A stretch of 64,000 nucleotides of DNA from Armatimonadota bacterium (GCA_022563855.1 JADFMN010000010.1:1-64000); one strand, 5' to 3'; positions 17,974 to 27,002 are shown, counted from the stretch's first letter. The notes: generated from the letters alone by a model not told the origin. Numbers and translations are program-made.

Positions 17974-19320
17974 TTAGTGAACGACCTTGACTCGAGCCGA
18001 CGACGTCGCCAGCTTGCGGTTCTTGCTCCACGCCTCGACGCTGAAGACGTGCCACCCCTCAGTCAGGCGCGACGCGCCGATCGTGACGTACCAGTGCTGC
18101 TTTCCGTGCCCTTCGTACAGCAGTCTGCCGTCGATGCGGAACTTCATCATGAGCGACAGATCTGTCGTCCGACACCAGGCGGACAAGTCGATCTTGCCGG
18201 AGACTACGTCGCCGTTTCGAAGGGGAAATGGAGAGATCGGCAAGCCGTCGCTGGAGCTTCCTTCTCCATCTTCGGTCAAGTCTTGAGCGGCCGCGCTCGT
18301 CGATAAGAAGTACGGGGCGTCGATCAGTTGTCTGTACGCCTTCAGCAGTTTCGCGCTTTGCGTAATTGCGTAGTTGTTGTTCATCCTGTGCGACAGCTCC
18401 AAGTTGTTCCCGTTGAAGTAGTTGATCGCCTTCACCCTCGGGTACTTGCGCGGGAGCGCGGCATAAAGACCGTATAAATTCCGCAACGCGAAATCCGTCA
18501 CTGACTTATTCTCCAACGCGGAAAAGTGCGTCGTGCCGTATTCCCCGATCATGATCGGCTTCTTCCTGCTGTACTTCCGATACACCTTGTCGAGCATATC
18601 GACCGGATGCACGTGCCGCGCCGGCATCGAGCGGTCTTGATTGAAATAAGTAACGCTGTACATGTTCACGCCGACCCAGTCGACGTATTCGTCTCCGGGG
18701 TAGTAGCTGTCGATCGTTGTTGCTGGAGTGGTGTAGGGGCACCAAACCATGGCGACGTTCGGCGCGTGCCGTTTCATGACGCGCGATACAAGTCGGAACT
18801 TCTCTCTGTAGACCTTAGGGTCTTTTCCGTACTCGACCCAAGCGCCGTTCATCTCGCTGGCAAACCGCAGAAAGATCTTTGCGCCCGTGTTCTCCATGTC
18901 CTTTGCGAGCCGTGTCAGATACTCGTCATCCAGCACATACTCGATCCCGCGGTTCGGCTCGAGAGCAATGTGCACGATCTTCTCCTGCATGCCGAGAAGC
19001 GCGACCCAGTCCTTAGGGATCGGGCGCCCGTAACCCAGGTAGAAGTAGTACGACGCGTGCACCTTGCCAACGATCTTTTCGAACTCCTCCGGCAGGCGCC
19101 GCGTTCGCCCGATCGAGTCGTCGTAACCTTTGGTCAACGTGGAGTCGAGATCGATGTAGGCACCGAGATAACATCCGTAAGCGGGCTCGTGCTTGGCTGC
19201 CGTGAAGTTCGCTCGCACCTCTCGCTCGGTAGGCTTGCGATCGACGTACAACCCGAGCCTCAGATCTCTTGCAGTAGAGCCGGAAAGCACGACGGAAGCG
19301 AGCAAAGCCGTGACGATCAC
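17974..19320 (-). CDS. secreted GH26-like glycoside hydrolase
   Basis: 448 residues. A minimal signal-like N-terminus (MIVTALLASVVLSGS) is followed by a (beta/alpha)8-type domain. KIFLRFASEMNGAW (~residue 156) carries the probable acid/base Glu. YVDWVGVNMY follows, and KPIMIGEYGTTHF (~260) carries the probable nucleophile Glu. These match clan GH-A, closest by eye to GH26 (beta-mannanase/lichenase). A ~100-residue C-terminal beta domain follows. The GTG start overlaps the nhaA stop (GTGA), so translation is coupled to nhaA, an odd partner for a secreted hydrolase. The exact substrate is unproven. Confidence 0.75.
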   Translation of the reverse strand: MIVTALLASVVLSGSTARDLRLGLYVDRKPTEREVRANFTAAKHEPAYGCYLGAYIDLDSTLTKGYDDSIGRTRRLPEEFEKIVGKVHASYYFYLGYGRPIPKDWVALLGMQEKIVHIALEPNRGIEYVLDDEYLTRLAKDMENTGAKIFLRFASEMNGAWVEYGKDPKVYREKFRLVSRVMKRHAPNVAMVWCPYTTPATTIDSYYPGDEYVDWVGVNMYSVTYFNQDRSMPARHVHPVDMLDKVYRKYSRKKPIMIGEYGTTHFSALENKSVTDFALRNLYGLYAALPRKYPRVKAINYFNGNNLELSHRMNNNYAITQSAKLLKAYRQLIDAPYFLSTSAAAQDLTEDGEGSSSDGLPISPFPLRNGDVVSGKIDLSAWCRTTDLSLMMKFRIDGRLLYEGHGKQHWYVTIGASRLTEGWHVFSVEAWSKNRKLATSSARVKVVH

Positions 19321-20672
19321 GCTTCATCCTCCCGAGCCGGTGCGCGGCGCTTGATGCGGCTGAGAACGATTGCACCGACAATGCCGGATACCAACGATCC
19401 GAGCAAGATACCGAGTTTGGCGCCGGTGCCGAGCGACTCATCAATGAACGCGAGATCAGCGATGAACAGCGACATCGTGAATCCGATACCGCCGAGGAAC
19501 GCAACGCCAACGATGTGCTTCCAACTGATGAATCGCGGGAGAACGGCTATGCCCGTCCTCACGGCGATCCATGCGAAGAGCGAGATACCGACCACTTTTC
19601 CGATGACCAGGCCGAGCACGACACCCAGCGTAACCGATTGGGTGAGCTGTTGCACCCCCACGCCGCTCAAGACGATGCCCGCGTTCGCGAGCGCAAAGAC
19701 CGGCATGATGATGAAGTTGACGGGAGCGTGCAGGGTGCGCTCCAGGCGCTGAAGCGGCATCTGCACCTCTTCGCAAGATTTTTCGATCGAGTACAGCGCG
19801 CTCTGCCGTTCTTCGCTGAGCAGGGCGTGCGACTCATCGATCGTCTGCCCTCGTTCGAAGCGGTCGAACAGGGCGCGCCCTTTCTGCAAGAACTCGCTGA
19901 CGTTCAGGTGGACGCGCGTCGGTATCGTCAACGCCAGCACGACGCCTGCGACCGTCGCATGGATGCCTGAACTGAGGACGGCAAGCCAAAGGCAGACGCC
20001 GATCAGCAGGTACGGCATCAGATTGCGAATCTTCAGGATGTTCAGTCCGATGAGCAAGCTAGTGAGGCCGCCGGCGATCAGCAGCGCGGTGACGTTCAGC
20101 TCGCTGGAGTAGAAGACCGCAATGACCATCACGGCGCCGAGGTCATCGACGATCGCGAACGCGGTCAAGAATATCTTGAGGCTGAGCGGCGCGCGCGTCC
20201 CGAGCAAGGCGAGGATGCCGAGCGAGAAAGCGATGTCCGTCGCCATCGGAATCGCCCAACCGTCCTCGCTAGGCGTGCCTTTGTTTATGGCGAAAAAGAT
20301 GAGCGCCGGAACAACCATGCCACCGACCGCAGCCATGATCGGCAGGGCGGCGTTCTTCAGCGTCGAGAGCTCGCCAACCAGCATCTCGCGCTTGATCTCC
20401 AGCCCGACCAAGAGGAAGAACACGGCCATGAAGCCGTCATTGATGACGTGGTGCAGGGTCAGCTCAAGCGACAGTCCGCCAAAGCTGATGGCAAAATCAG
20501 TCTCCCATAGGTCTTGATAGGAGTCCCCCCACTGCGAGTTTGCCCAGGCGAGCGCGGTGACCGTACAGATAAGCAGGAGAACTCCGCCCGCAGCTTGCGA
20601 CTGCGTGAACGCGGTGATCGGGCGCACGACGGTGAGCCGCACGATCCGTCGTACTTTCTCGAACCTAGCCAT
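19317..20672 (-). CDS. nhaA: Na+/H+ antiporter NhaA
   Basis: 451 residues, about 12 membrane segments, inner membrane. NhaA hallmarks: HHVINDGFMAVFFLLVGLEI in TM2, ATDIAFSLGILALLG, and the paired Asp of AFAIVDDLGAVMVIAVFYSS that bind Na+ and H+. Exchanges cytoplasmic Na+ for external protons, for salt and alkaline tolerance. A ~60-residue insert after TM8 (LQKGRALFDRFERGQTIDES) is longer than in E. coli NhaA, as in many non-enterobacterial homologues. It lies 17 bp downstream of rocD and overlaps the GH26-like gene by four bases, forming a three-gene operon. Confidence 0.95.
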   Translation of the reverse strand: MARFEKVRRIVRLTVVRPITAFTQSQAAGGVLLLICTVTALAWANSQWGDSYQDLWETDFAISFGGLSLELTLHHVINDGFMAVFFLLVGLEIKREMLVGELSTLKNAALPIMAAVGGMVVPALIFFAINKGTPSEDGWAIPMATDIAFSLGILALLGTRAPLSLKIFLTAFAIVDDLGAVMVIAVFYSSELNVTALLIAGGLTSLLIGLNILKIRNLMPYLLIGVCLWLAVLSSGIHATVAGVVLALTIPTRVHLNVSEFLQKGRALFDRFERGQTIDESHALLSEERQSALYSIEKSCEEVQMPLQRLERTLHAPVNFIIMPVFALANAGIVLSGVGVQQLTQSVTLGVVLGLVIGKVVGISLFAWIAVRTGIAVLPRFISWKHIVGVAFLGGIGFTMSLFIADLAFIDESLGTGAKLGILLGSLVSGIVGAIVLSRIKRRAPAREDEA

Positions 20673-20689
20673 CGACGATCTCGCTTACT

Positions 20690-21961
20690 TTAGCAGACCG
20701 AACGGAATGTCGCTTCTGCCCTCTTGACGATCTCGTCGATCTGGGCGTCTTCAATCGTGATGGGAGGGGCGAATCGGAACGTTCGGCTGCGTGTCTCCTT
20801 GGTCAGGATTCCGTTCTGTAGGAAGGCATCGACCAAGCGTTCGGTGTCGACGCCCTCTGCCACCTCAACGCCGACCAGCAGGCCGCGCCCCCGAACGTCG
20901 ATGACGTTCGGGATATCCCAGGCCCGGAACGCTGCCATCAGCCTGTTTCCAAGCCGCTCGCTGCGCTCCGCGTACCGTTTCGTCTCCATTTCTGCGAGCC
21001 CGGCGAGCGCGACCGCCGCACCCAGCGGATTCCCTCCAAACGTGCTGCCGTGGTCGCCGGGTGTGAACATCTCCATCACCTCGCTGCTGCCGATCGCTGC
21101 AGAAACCGGCAGCAGACCACCGCCCAGCGGCTTGCCGACGCACATGAGATCAGGCTTGGCGTCCTCGTACATCCACGCGAACTTTCTTCCCGTCCGGCAG
21201 AAACCGCTCTGAACCTCGTCCCAAACAAGCAGTACGTTGTTCTCGTCGCAGAGTTTTCGCACAGCGGCCATCCACCCATCGGGCGGAATGATGATGCCGC
21301 CCTCGGCCTGAATCGGCTCGCAGAGAAACGCGGCCGTGTTCGGCGTTATCGCGGTCCGGAGCGCATCGATGTCGCCGAACGGAATCACTTTGAAACCCGG
21401 AGTGAACGGACCGAACCCATCCTTGTACTGTTGCTCCGTGCTGAAGCCGACGATCGTCGTGGTTCTGCCGTGGAAGTTGTCGTTGCAAGCGATGATCTCG
21501 GCCTGGCCGTCTGGCACGCCCTTGACTTTGTACGCCCACTTTCGCGCGAGCTTGATGCACGTTTCCACGGCCTCCGCGCCGGTGTTCATCGGGCAGACCA
21601 CGTCCATTTCGCTGTATTCGGCGAGCGCCTGGATGAAGAGCGCGACCTCAGTCGTGTAGAACGCTCGGCTGGTCAGCGCGATCTTGCCAAGCTGCTCGAT
21701 CAACGCGCGCACAACGGCCGGATTTTGGTGGCCGTGCGCCACCGCCGAATACGCGCCGACGCAGTCGATGTACTGTTTGCCGCTGCCGTCCCAGACGAAC
21801 ACGCCCTCAGCGCGCACGATGTTGACCGGCATCGGGTGGTAGTTGTGAGCGCCGTAGCGCTCGGTGATTGCCATGGAGTCCGCGTCACTTAAAGAGTTGA
21901 CGACGGAAAGAACCCCTTGATCAGCAATCTTCTGCCAGAGATCAGTGCCTGCTTGGACCAT
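20690..21961 (-). CDS. rocD: ornithine aminotransferase-like class III PLP aminotransferase
   Basis: 423 residues, cytoplasmic. It transfers the delta-amino group of ornithine to 2-oxoglutarate, giving glutamate semialdehyde. Class III features: YIDCVGAYSAVAHGHQNP, VCPMNTGAEAVETCIKLAR, NDNFHGRTTTIVGFS, LVWDEVQSGFCRTG, and the PLP lysine in CVGKPLGGG near residue 277. The NYHPMPV and AYSAVAHGH segments favour ornithine over acetylornithine aminotransferase. First gene of the rocD-nhaA-GH26-like operon. ATG 21961 gives the full length; a weak CAAAAT lies just upstream. Confidence 0.9.
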   Translation of the reverse strand: MVQAGTDLWQKIADQGVLSVVNSLSDADSMAITERYGAHNYHPMPVNIVRAEGVFVWDGSGKQYIDCVGAYSAVAHGHQNPAVVRALIEQLGKIALTSRAFYTTEVALFIQALAEYSEMDVVCPMNTGAEAVETCIKLARKWAYKVKGVPDGQAEIIACNDNFHGRTTTIVGFSTEQQYKDGFGPFTPGFKVIPFGDIDALRTAITPNTAAFLCEPIQAEGGIIIPPDGWMAAVRKLCDENNVLLVWDEVQSGFCRTGRKFAWMYEDAKPDLMCVGKPLGGGLLPVSAAIGSSEVMEMFTPGDHGSTFGGNPLGAAVALAGLAEMETKRYAERSERLGNRLMAAFRAWDIPNVIDVRGRGLLVGVEVAEGVDTERLVDAFLQNGILTKETRSRTFRFAPPITIEDAQIDEIVKRAEATFRSVC

Positions 21962-22014
21962 GCTCTATTTTGACGGAGTTGGCGGCGTCAGTGCACGGAA
22001 TCGAGGCTGACGGA

Positions 22015-22815
22015 CTAGTCGTAGATGTCCTTTCTTACGCTGAACATCCGACGCTTCAACTGGGCGAAGACAATGCGTTTCGTGTGGCCGTCGGCCCAGA
22101 GAGTGACAGAGCCGCCGCGGTGCAGAAAGCTGAAGTGATCTGCCAGGTATTGAAGATGCACGGGCGGGTTCTCTTCCCAGTCGATCGGTTGCAAGAAGTT
22201 GCACAGCGGCACGCGCGCGTTGTGCTCCCACAATACAAGCGTGTTTGTTGCTTCCTGCATCTCAGAGTCCCGGATGGCGAGGTGATTGAGATACCCCTGT
22301 GAATCCAGCCAACTTTCGCGAGAGCCCGGGCCGTACTCCTTGCCCTTGGCGCGCGGGTTCGTCTCGTAGTACTCCGATGGCCTGGTAGGGTTGAACCAGT
22401 TGTACGCCACGGCCATCTGCCATTTTCGCGGCTGGTTCGGACACGACTTGATCGCTTCGCTCTTGATATACGGATCGATCGCTCCAAGTCTGGGACGGTT
22501 GACTGCCGGTTCATTGACCTTTCCGGTAAAGCCACGGGTTAGCGGCGTGTTGTTGTTGTCATAGCCGATCCACATTTGCAGAGGCGAGAACTCGGGCCCG
22601 ACTGGGACCGTGTTCGAGGCTGGAGCCCACCTGTCGTCGAAATCGGCGCGGTACAGCGCCAGCGCCATTCCCAGTTGCCTGATGTGGAGAATGCAGACAG
22701 TCTGCTTGGCGGACTGCTTCGCCGAAGCGAAGACCGGGAACAGAATAGCTGCGAGGATTGCGATAATCGCAATCACAACGAGTAGCTCAATAAGTGTAAA
22801 TGCAGTCTTCCGCAT
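22015..22815 (-). CDS. type IV prepilin-like protein with H-X9-DG C-terminus
   Basis: 266 residues. The N-terminus carries the prepilin cleavage/methylation signal: a short basic leader, AFTLIELLVVIAIIAILAAI with Glu at position 5 of the mature helix, then PVFASAKQSAKQTVCILHI. The C-terminus has HRGGSVTLWADG, the H-X9-DG processing-associated motif common in Armatimonadota, Planctomycetota and Verrucomicrobia. It is probably exported as a pseudopilin or surface protein; no pilus assembly genes are nearby. GAGG lies 7 nt before ATG 22815. Confidence 0.9.
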   Translation of the reverse strand: MRKTAFTLIELLVVIAIIAILAAILFPVFASAKQSAKQTVCILHIRQLGMALALYRADFDDRWAPASNTVPVGPEFSPLQMWIGYDNNNTPLTRGFTGKVNEPAVNRPRLGAIDPYIKSEAIKSCPNQPRKWQMAVAYNWFNPTRPSEYYETNPRAKGKEYGPGSRESWLDSQGYLNHLAIRDSEMQEATNTLVLWEHNARVPLCNFLQPIDWEENPPVHLQYLADHFSFLHRGGSVTLWADGHTKRIVFAQLKRRMFSVRKDIYD

Positions 22816-22860
22816 CGCAATACCTCGCGAGTTTTCGACGAGTCGTTTCGTATCCTTCGT

Positions 22861-24294
22861 TCACGAAACGTCTGAAATAGTGCTTTGGTTCCGTTTCCAG
22901 AGCACTGAGAGCACGCTCAGCTCGGCGATGTGCTGAACGGTCATCGCGGCGCCAGCTACGAGAATACCGTTCAAATTGAGCGAAACCCCGATGAGCAAGG
23001 TCGAAAACAGCGCGCCGACCGCAATGACGATCGCAACGAGGCGCGGTTTGGTCAGGTGATGGAAAGTCAGCACACCCCGCTTGTGCGCGGCGATCCCGTT
23101 CAACGCTGGCAGAGCCAACGTCGCCAACAAAGCCAGGCTGGCCAACTTTGCGACGTCCGGCTCGGCGTTCAAGACGCGCAAGAAGAGCAGATCGCTCGCG
23201 CCGGTGAAGTACGCAAGCAGGAGCGCGCCTGAGCAGATCAGCCCGACGTTTCGACAGAACTTGGCGAGCGCATCTCTGGACTGCTCGTTCTTGTACAGAG
23301 CGATCACGGTCTCAGGCAGAGCGAAGGTCACGGACCTAAACGTGAAAATGATGCCCATGGCGATTCCGTACGCCGCCAACATCAGAGTTCCGTTGGGCGA
23401 GCTTGCCAATGCCCACGACACGAGCGGCATCGACAGGATCATCGTCGCGCTAGCCGCTGTCAGGGGGAAATGGAATTCGCTCAGCTTTCTGAGCGACAGA
23501 TCGCCGTCCGGCTGCCCCTTGGTCGGATCCAGGTGCTTTCTGATGATCGGTCGGCTCACGAAGTGAATGAACACCGTCTCTGCCGCGACCGACGACAACA
23601 GCGCGATAGCCGCGATCGTCAAGCCGGGAAGCAACGTCGATAGAAAGACGCCGATGCCGACGACGACAACGGTGACGACCCTGATGAACGTTCCCATCCC
23701 AACCGGCCGCGTGTTGTCGAAACGGATCAGCACACCGTGCAGGTATCGCCGCCAGCCGACGAACGCCGCCCACGGAATCAAGATGAGCATCGGGGTCCGA
23801 AGCACAACCGCAACCTCGTGGTCGGCGCCGATCCAGCGCTCGATCAGAATCCAGTAGAACGGGCTGGCGGCCACCGCAGCGTGGGCTAGGGTCACCCACA
23901 CCATCAGCATCACGGCGAACTTGCGAATCTGGACGTAGTTCTGGTGCGACTTGGCCAGCGTCGTCGACGTCGACAACAGATCGATGACCGGCGCCTCGAT
24001 CAAGATTGAGATAGGCCACAACAGGGCCAGGCCGGCAAGCGCCAGCTCTGCGCCCCCCCGTCGCGATATGATGCCCGCAACGATCGGCGACTCCAGGGAC
24101 ATGAATATCCACGAGAGCGCAAGGGGCATAAAGAACCAGAAAATCCTTTTCTGGGTCAGTAGCTCCGAGATTGAGCCTCGAGCGTATGGGCTGGCGATCT
24201 TGCCGGCCGTCGGCAGGGACAAAGTAAAAGCGATCTTACCGCTGGCTGGTTTGGTCTCCCGGGAATCTTGAACGAACCGCTTCGGTACTATCAT
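22861..24294 (-). CDS. MOP-superfamily (MATE/ANK-like) multi-pass transporter
   Basis: 477 residues with about 12 predicted membrane segments, arranged as two similar halves (FWFFMPLALSWIFMSLESPI at the first and EFHFPLTAASATMILSMPLV at the second). This doubled layout fits the multidrug/oligosaccharidyl-lipid/polysaccharide flippase superfamily; the absence of typical MATE signatures makes an ANK-like member plausible. Substrate unknown. ATG 24294 is chosen because the longer GTG start (24339) would run into the divergent peptidase gene; the two start codons would then lie only 5 bp apart. A ~40-residue soluble N-terminus precedes TM1. Confidence 0.55.
   Translation of the reverse strand: MIVPKRFVQDSRETKPASGKIAFTLSLPTAGKIASPYARGSISELLTQKRIFWFFMPLALSWIFMSLESPIVAGIISRRGGAELALAGLALLWPISILIEAPVIDLLSTSTTLAKSHQNYVQIRKFAVMLMVWVTLAHAAVAASPFYWILIERWIGADHEVAVVLRTPMLILIPWAAFVGWRRYLHGVLIRFDNTRPVGMGTFIRVVTVVVVGIGVFLSTLLPGLTIAAIALLSSVAAETVFIHFVSRPIIRKHLDPTKGQPDGDLSLRKLSEFHFPLTAASATMILSMPLVSWALASSPNGTLMLAAYGIAMGIIFTFRSVTFALPETVIALYKNEQSRDALAKFCRNVGLICSGALLLAYFTGASDLLFLRVLNAEPDVAKLASLALLATLALPALNGIAAHKRGVLTFHHLTKPRLVAIVIAVGALFSTLLIGVSLNLNGILVAGAAMTVQHIAELSVLSVLWKRNQSTISDVS
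24286..24291 (+). promoter_or_regulatory. leaderless-type -10 box TACTAT
   Basis: TACTAT seven bases before ATG 24299, no Shine-Dalgarno. The box lies inside the first codons of the divergent transporter gene. Confidence 0.45.
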
Positions 24295-24298
24295 CAGA

Positions 24299-25357
24299 AT
24301 GTTCTCTCGGCTTATTGCGACGATCGTCGCGTGCAGCACGTTTGCGGCTCCTCCTCCTGTCCTTCAGGATCAATCGCCTGCGTCAGTCGTTTCGGCGAGT
24401 TCTCTGCGCGGACACCTGTCGTACTTGGCGTCTGACCTGTTGGAGGGCCGGGCAACCCCGTCAGCAGGGCTCGATCTGGCCGCAGACTACATCGCGGCCC
24501 AGTTCCGCGCTTACGGACTGCAGCCGGTGGATGAGGACTACTTCCAAGAGGCGCCCGACTCGCGCTTGAACGAAGACGGCATGCCCACTGTCAAAAACGT
24601 CGTCGGAGTCCTGCCGGGCTCGGACCCCGATTTGAAGGACACCTACCTGCTGATAACAGCGCACTATGACCACATTGGGGTACTGGAGAGCGCGTCGGGC
24701 GACGACAAGATTTTCAACGGCGCGAACGACAACGGCAGCGGCACGGTCGCCGTCATGGAGATCGCGCGCGCGCTCACAACGTCGGGAGCCAAACCGAAGC
24801 GCACTATCGTGTTCATCTGCTTCTTCGGCGAGGAGCGCCGCATGGGGGGATCGAGCTACTACGGCGACAACCCTGTCTTCCCTCTCGAAATGACGATAGC
24901 GATGCTGAACATCGAGATGATCGGTCGGACGATCAAGTACTCCGCCGACCGGTCGAAGCGCGGCGAGCTGGAAGACTGGACCGGGAAGCTGGGGGTTACC
25001 GGATTCGACTACACAGACATCGGCGCGAGGCTGACCGCCTCCTGCAAGAAGGCTGGAATCGACGCGATCATGGACGAGAGCGCTAGCGATTCTTTCTTCA
25101 TGCGATCAGACAATCGCGCGCTTGCGGCTAAGGGCATCCCGGCGCACACCGTCAGCGTGGGGTACGAGGATCCGGAATACCATAGAGCGAACGACCACTG
25201 GGAGACGATCAACTACAAGAACATGGTACAAGTGGTCCGCGCGCTGGTGTACGCGACTCTCGACATTGCCAACGATCCGGTCGCCCCGAAGTGGAACCCC
25301 GAAAAGGAACGCGCCAGGCGGTACGCGGAGGCGTGGGAGAAGCTGCACGGAGGGTAG
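24299..25357 (+). CDS. secreted M28 family zinc aminopeptidase
   Basis: 352 residues. Signal peptide MFSRLIATIVACSTFAAP. The di-zinc M28 core is complete: TAHYDHIG (His ~122), NGANDNGSG (bridging Asp ~144), CFFGEERRMGGSSYY with the Glu pair (catalytic base and ligand), a late Asp in SASDSFFMRSDN and His in EYHRANDHWETINY. M28 enzymes remove N-terminal amino acids from peptides outside the cytoplasm. Divergent from the transporter gene with almost no intergenic space, so the promoter must lie in the other gene's 5' end. Confidence 0.9.
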   Translation: MFSRLIATIVACSTFAAPPPVLQDQSPASVVSASSLRGHLSYLASDLLEGRATPSAGLDLAADYIAAQFRAYGLQPVDEDYFQEAPDSRLNEDGMPTVKNVVGVLPGSDPDLKDTYLLITAHYDHIGVLESASGDDKIFNGANDNGSGTVAVMEIARALTTSGAKPKRTIVFICFFGEERRMGGSSYYGDNPVFPLEMTIAMLNIEMIGRTIKYSADRSKRGELEDWTGKLGVTGFDYTDIGARLTASCKKAGIDAIMDESASDSFFMRSDNRALAAKGIPAHTVSVGYEDPEYHRANDHWETINYKNMVQVVRALVYATLDIANDPVAPKWNPEKERARRYAEAWEKLHGG

Positions 25358-25491
25358 ATTCGGGAGTTCGGAATGGAGGGCGTCGCTCCGGCGTCGCCAT
25401 TTATGGAAGCGCAGCTCCGTCGAGCTGGGCGAGAAGATGGGCTCGATATGCCGCAGGTCCGCGCGCGCGACGGCGATCAGCTACAGAAGGG

Positions 25492-25956
25492 CTACTTAGC
25501 CGCTTTCCTGGTACGCGCGGTGGTGCGTCGCTTGCTCGATACTGTCCCGGTTGTTCGTTGCTGTTTGGCGGCGACTGACGTATAAGCCTTCTTTTTCTTG
25601 AGCGCCGCGATCATGAACGCTTTTGTAATCTCGGCGGGCATTTCGATGACGCGCTTGCGAACGCCGAGCTGCATCTTCCGGATCGCCCTGGCCTCCTGGT
25701 GCCGACGGTAGTTGTACTCCATCTTGAGCCATAGGTCGCAGTCGATGCCTAGCGCGGCCTCTAGGAGAACTGCTACCTCGAAGGTCAGACGCCGCGAGCC
25801 GCCGATCAGTCCGTTTACGAACTGACGGGACTTGCCGATCGCAGTTGCGAAGTCTTCCTGCGTGATCTCACGCGCGTCGAGTTCATCGCTCAGAATCCGG
25901 CCAGGGCCGAACATGACTGCGGGCGTTATCTTTTTTGTTGCTTTGGTACTACTCAT
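25492..25956 (-). CDS. HigA-like antitoxin (XRE-family HTH) with basic tail
   Basis: 154 residues. Residues ~15-85 match the HigA/VapI addiction-module antitoxin: PGRILSDELDAREITQEDFA, then the XRE helix-turn-helix IGKSRQFVNGLIGGSRRLTF, and EAALGIDCDLWLKMEYNYR. Such antitoxins neutralise the partner toxin and repress their own operon. Downstream of the toxin gene by 32 bp, the reversed toxin-first order typical of higBA. Odd feature: ~70 residues follow the HTH, ending in a Lys/Arg/Thr-rich tail (SSKRRTTARTRKAAK), longer than usual. G+C is lower than in neighbours, as expected of a mobile module. Confidence 0.85.
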   Translation of the reverse strand: MSSTKATKKITPAVMFGPGRILSDELDAREITQEDFATAIGKSRQFVNGLIGGSRRLTFEVAVLLEAALGIDCDLWLKMEYNYRRHQEARAIRKMQLGVRKRVIEMPAEITKAFMIAALKKKKAYTSVAAKQQRTTGTVSSKRRTTARTRKAAK

Positions 25957-25988
25957 GGTTTCGCTTGTCCCGGTCGAGGAGACCGCTC

Positions 25989-26291
25989 CTAGTGGTAGTC
26001 GTCGATCTCAATGATTAGTAGTATTTGACCGTTGCCGTCCACTGACTCCTCGACGATCAATCTGTACTGGTCGTTCAGCCGTAGGCTGTGCTGTCCTTTC
26101 CGGTTGCCTTTCAGCGCTTCGTAGTTGAGGCCGCGGAATTGCCGGAGCTGGTCGGTGCTTGTTACTGAGGCTACGATTTCCAGCGATATGAAGAACTTGT
26201 CGATGATCTCACGGGCGAGCTGGCGAGCGATTTTGCCTTTGCCCGTGATGTAGAGCGTTTGCAGCTTCCTATCATCAAATGCAAAGTTCAT
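25989..26291 (-). CDS. HigB-like toxin (RelE superfamily)
   Basis: 100 residues, a typical RelE/HigB length: GKGKIARQLAREIIDKFFIS, then LRQFRGLNYEALKGNRKGQH, SLRLNDQYRLIVEE and LIIEIDDYH. RelE-type toxins cut mRNA on the ribosome. First gene of the two-gene operon with the HigA-like gene downstream. GAGG stands 5 nt before ATG 26291. An extended -10 (TGGTATAAT) and a TCACC/GGTGA palindrome lie upstream. Confidence 0.87.
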   Translation of the reverse strand: MNFAFDDRKLQTLYITGKGKIARQLAREIIDKFFISLEIVASVTSTDQLRQFRGLNYEALKGNRKGQHSLRLNDQYRLIVEESVDGNGQILLIIEIDDYH

Positions 26292-26308
26292 GTCAACCTC
26301 GCACTTAT

Positions 26309-26317
26309 ATTATACCA
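26309..26317 (-). promoter_or_regulatory. extended -10 promoter of the higBA-like operon
   Basis: TGGTATAAT on the minus strand (TATAAT at 26314-26309), 17 bp before ATG 26291. No good -35; the expected -35 position overlaps the palindrome at 26335-26349. Confidence 0.65.
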
Positions 26318-26334
26318 TGAATCAGGCTGAAATA

Positions 26335-26349
26335 TCACCTATAGGGTGA
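26335..26349. promoter_or_regulatory. candidate HigA operator palindrome
   Basis: TCACC-TATAG-GGTGA, a 5-bp perfect inverted repeat covering the -35 position of the toxin-antitoxin promoter. Autorepression by HigA at such a site is known for the family; its use here is inferred from position. Confidence 0.5.
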
Positions 26350-26517
26350 CACATGAGAAAATTTGGACAAACGGCGCTGAATAAGAGGCAACTCAGGTTC
26401 TACACGAATACCTGCGATATTTGGGCGCGGCCCGGCGTCGGCGTCGCGATCCCGGAGGGTGCGAACAAGCATGTCACGAACTTGCCTCCCCCGCTCGAAC
26501 ATCGGGACTTTCCCTTG

Positions 26518-26800
26518 GAGCGTCGTCCTCCTGGGCGACCTTAGCTTTGGCCAGTCGCGTCCATCGGACTGAGAGTCCGATGGCCGGGATGCGGACTAAG
26601 AGTCCGCGCTCCGTTCCGCACAAATTGAGATTCCCTCCCCCGGCCTTGGTGCTCTCTAATCTTCAAGAATATCTTGGCCGGGGGAGGCAGGAGGGGGCCT
26701 ATGCGTCATCGGGCTGAGAGAGCGGTGTCGCAGGAGCGTCGCCCTCCAGTCGAACGCGGGCAAACCCCTCGGGCCTGACCGTGGCGCACTTCTGAACTAT
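26518..26800. repeat. intergenic repeat mosaic
   Basis: In order: GTCGTCCTCCTGGGCGACCT module (also near 43375), hairpin CATCGGACT/gag/AGTCCGATG (26562-26582), hairpin GCGGACT/aag/AGTCCGC (26591-26607), GGTGTCGCAGGAGCGTCGCC module (~26725; also at 29262 and 38610), and GGGCCTGACCGTGGC module (~26776). Apart from these, 26350-27085 holds no gene I can support. Confidence 0.75.
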
Positions 26801-27002
26801 TAGGCAGTCCCTCTCCCGCTCTGCTCACTGCCGACGACGCCAGATTCTCGTGAGCGAGAGAGGTTGGGTGAGGGCATCGTCAGGATTTGGCGCTCACGTG
26901 CAGTTGGCGCATGGCTGCCCCGCACGGGCATCGTGACAACCATGCCACACGTCCACTCACGAACGGATCCCAACTCGCGTCGTCAAGCCGACGCAATGCA
27001 AA

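Noticed and set aside
26353-26544. 63-codon ORF downstream of the toxin promoter
   Set aside because: Ends in repeat DNA, no ribosome site, no recognisable product.
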